Below, piece by piece: positions 63,484-64,000 of a stretch of DNA of 64,000 nucleotides. Position numbers and translations under genes: made by a program. The DNA is taken from the NCBI RefSeq assembly GCF_013184525.1, contig NZ_JAAOIZ010000002.1:558001-622000 (forward strand). Direction: 5' to 3'. The notes beneath the pieces were generated by a model, which saw nothing but the letters and a program-made list of their open reading frames with translations, was not told where the DNA came from and searched no databases. Source of the stretch: Chryseobacterium sp. LAM-KRS1 (GTDB taxonomy: Bacteria > Bacteroidota > Bacteroidia > Flavobacteriales > Weeksellaceae). Position 1 is the stretch's first letter. Each line of letters starts with the position of its first letter.

Positions 63484-64000
63484 TTATACTTTCTTTTTTA
63501 AAACAGAATGGATGTTCTGCAATGAAAGTTTTGACTTATCTATATTCCACAATGGCTTATTATGGTTAACAACAATCAGCGTTTTATCTTTGATATCAAA
63601 TTCCTCTACAAAACTATAATAAAGCTGTCGCGTGACGGTTACAACAGCTTTTCTTCCATTGTATCGCAATATGGCATAAAGAGAATAAAAATCAGTATTC
63701 TTCTGAACACTCATAATAAGGGATAGAATTTGTTCTTGTAAAAAAACTCTCCGTCCTTTTAACGTCCAGTTAGCCAATCTTTTCACCCTTCCCTTATCAG
63801 AAATAAGGTATTGTGCTTCAAAACCAGGTATCGGTTTCCATTGTTCACCAGGAAGATCTTTAAGAGATAGATTCATACAGCCAGGTGGTTTTTTTTTATC
63901 AATTGGTGGCTTACCCAGTTTTTTCCAAAGAGACTCATTGAGTAGTCTATCTTTTGCAGGCTTTGGAGAAATTACAAAATCCTCTTTTTTAACATTATCA
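63484..64000 (-). CDS. NUMOD4-motif protein, partial
   Basis: The visible 171 codons contain the NUMOD4 motif E-Q-W-K-P-I-P-G-F-E-A-Q-Y-L-I-S-D-K-G-R. NUMOD4 is a DNA-binding module of homing-type HNH endonucleases, but no HNH core is visible here. The frame has an internal ATG at 63876, yet it stays open to the window edge, with protein-like sequence upstream (L-L-N-E-S-L-W-K-K-L-G-K-P). The true start therefore lies beyond the window. The C-terminal part (Y-N-G-R-K-A-V-V-T-V-T-R) looks like the beta region after NUMOD4. It may be an orphan regulator rather than a nuclease. Confidence 0.75.
   Translation of the reverse strand, partial: DNVKKEDFVISPKPAKDRLLNESLWKKLGKPPIDKKKPPGCMNLSLKDLPGEQWKPIPGFEAQYLISDKGRVKRLANWTLKGRRVFLQEQILSLIMSVQKNTDFYSLYAILRYNGRKAVVTVTRQLYYSFVEEFDIKDKTLIVVNHNKPLWNIDKSKLSLQNIHSVLKKKV

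Overview
The window looks like chromosomal DNA of a Bacteroidota flavobacterium, most plausibly Chryseobacterium or a close Weeksellaceae relative. Support comes from low G+C, promoter boxes of the Bacteroidetes type TAnnTTTG, two proteins with type IX secretion (T9SS) C-terminal sorting domains, secreted RHS/YD-repeat proteins, and housekeeping genes of flavobacterial flavour (topoisomerase III, DUF2652, S9 dipeptidyl peptidase). No rRNA, tRNA, CRISPR array, transposase or recognisable prophage module was found.

Layout. 1-3300: end of a probable outer-membrane protein gene, a thioesterase, topoisomerase III and a small GNAT-like protein. 3401-28100: a roughly 24 kb minus-strand operon. It starts at two copies of one promoter module and encodes a phage-type M15 endolysin, a 39-residue peptide, a 724-residue protein, a 950-residue protein with a nucleotidyltransferase-like C-terminus, a 202-residue putative immunity protein, two giant proteins (2293 and 2060 residues) without signal peptides, and three tandem mosaic fibre-like proteins, ending at a strong terminator. 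I see no sheath, tube or baseplate gene, so it is not an ordinary tailocin or contractile injection system. This is the best candidate for an undescribed system: giant cytoplasmic proteins apparently paired with a lysis enzyme.

28159-36400: a secreted protein of unknown function, then a methionine uptake operon (EamA permease, metN, metI, metQ) behind a Met-rich leader peptide and attenuator, then a GH3 beta-glucosidase with its own palindrome-overlapped promoter. 36535-48320: a polymorphic toxin locus. A T9SS-sorted propeller protein, a YD-repeat protein and an RHS protein with a metzincin-like C-terminus are followed by a lipoprotein (likely immunity). Downstream lie a lipoprotein, a decayed XRE regulator, and an orphan JAB/JAMM-type toxin tip followed by two tandem exported paralogues (likely immunity).

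48558-64000: ordinary metabolism and regulation. This includes DUF2652, an alpha/beta hydrolase, a CynX/NimT-type MFS pump divergent from an AraC regulator, a LOG-family protein, a DHA2 MFS pump divergent from an Lrp regulator, trans-aconitate methyltransferase overlapping a GNAT gene, a lipoprotein, a T9SS protein with a YadA-head-like repeat region, an S9 peptidase with a MarR regulator, a FAD monooxygenase with an AraC regulator, and a NUMOD4 protein cut by the window edge.

Functions come from motif reading only. The large operon genes and the putative immunity proteins have no function I can name with confidence.
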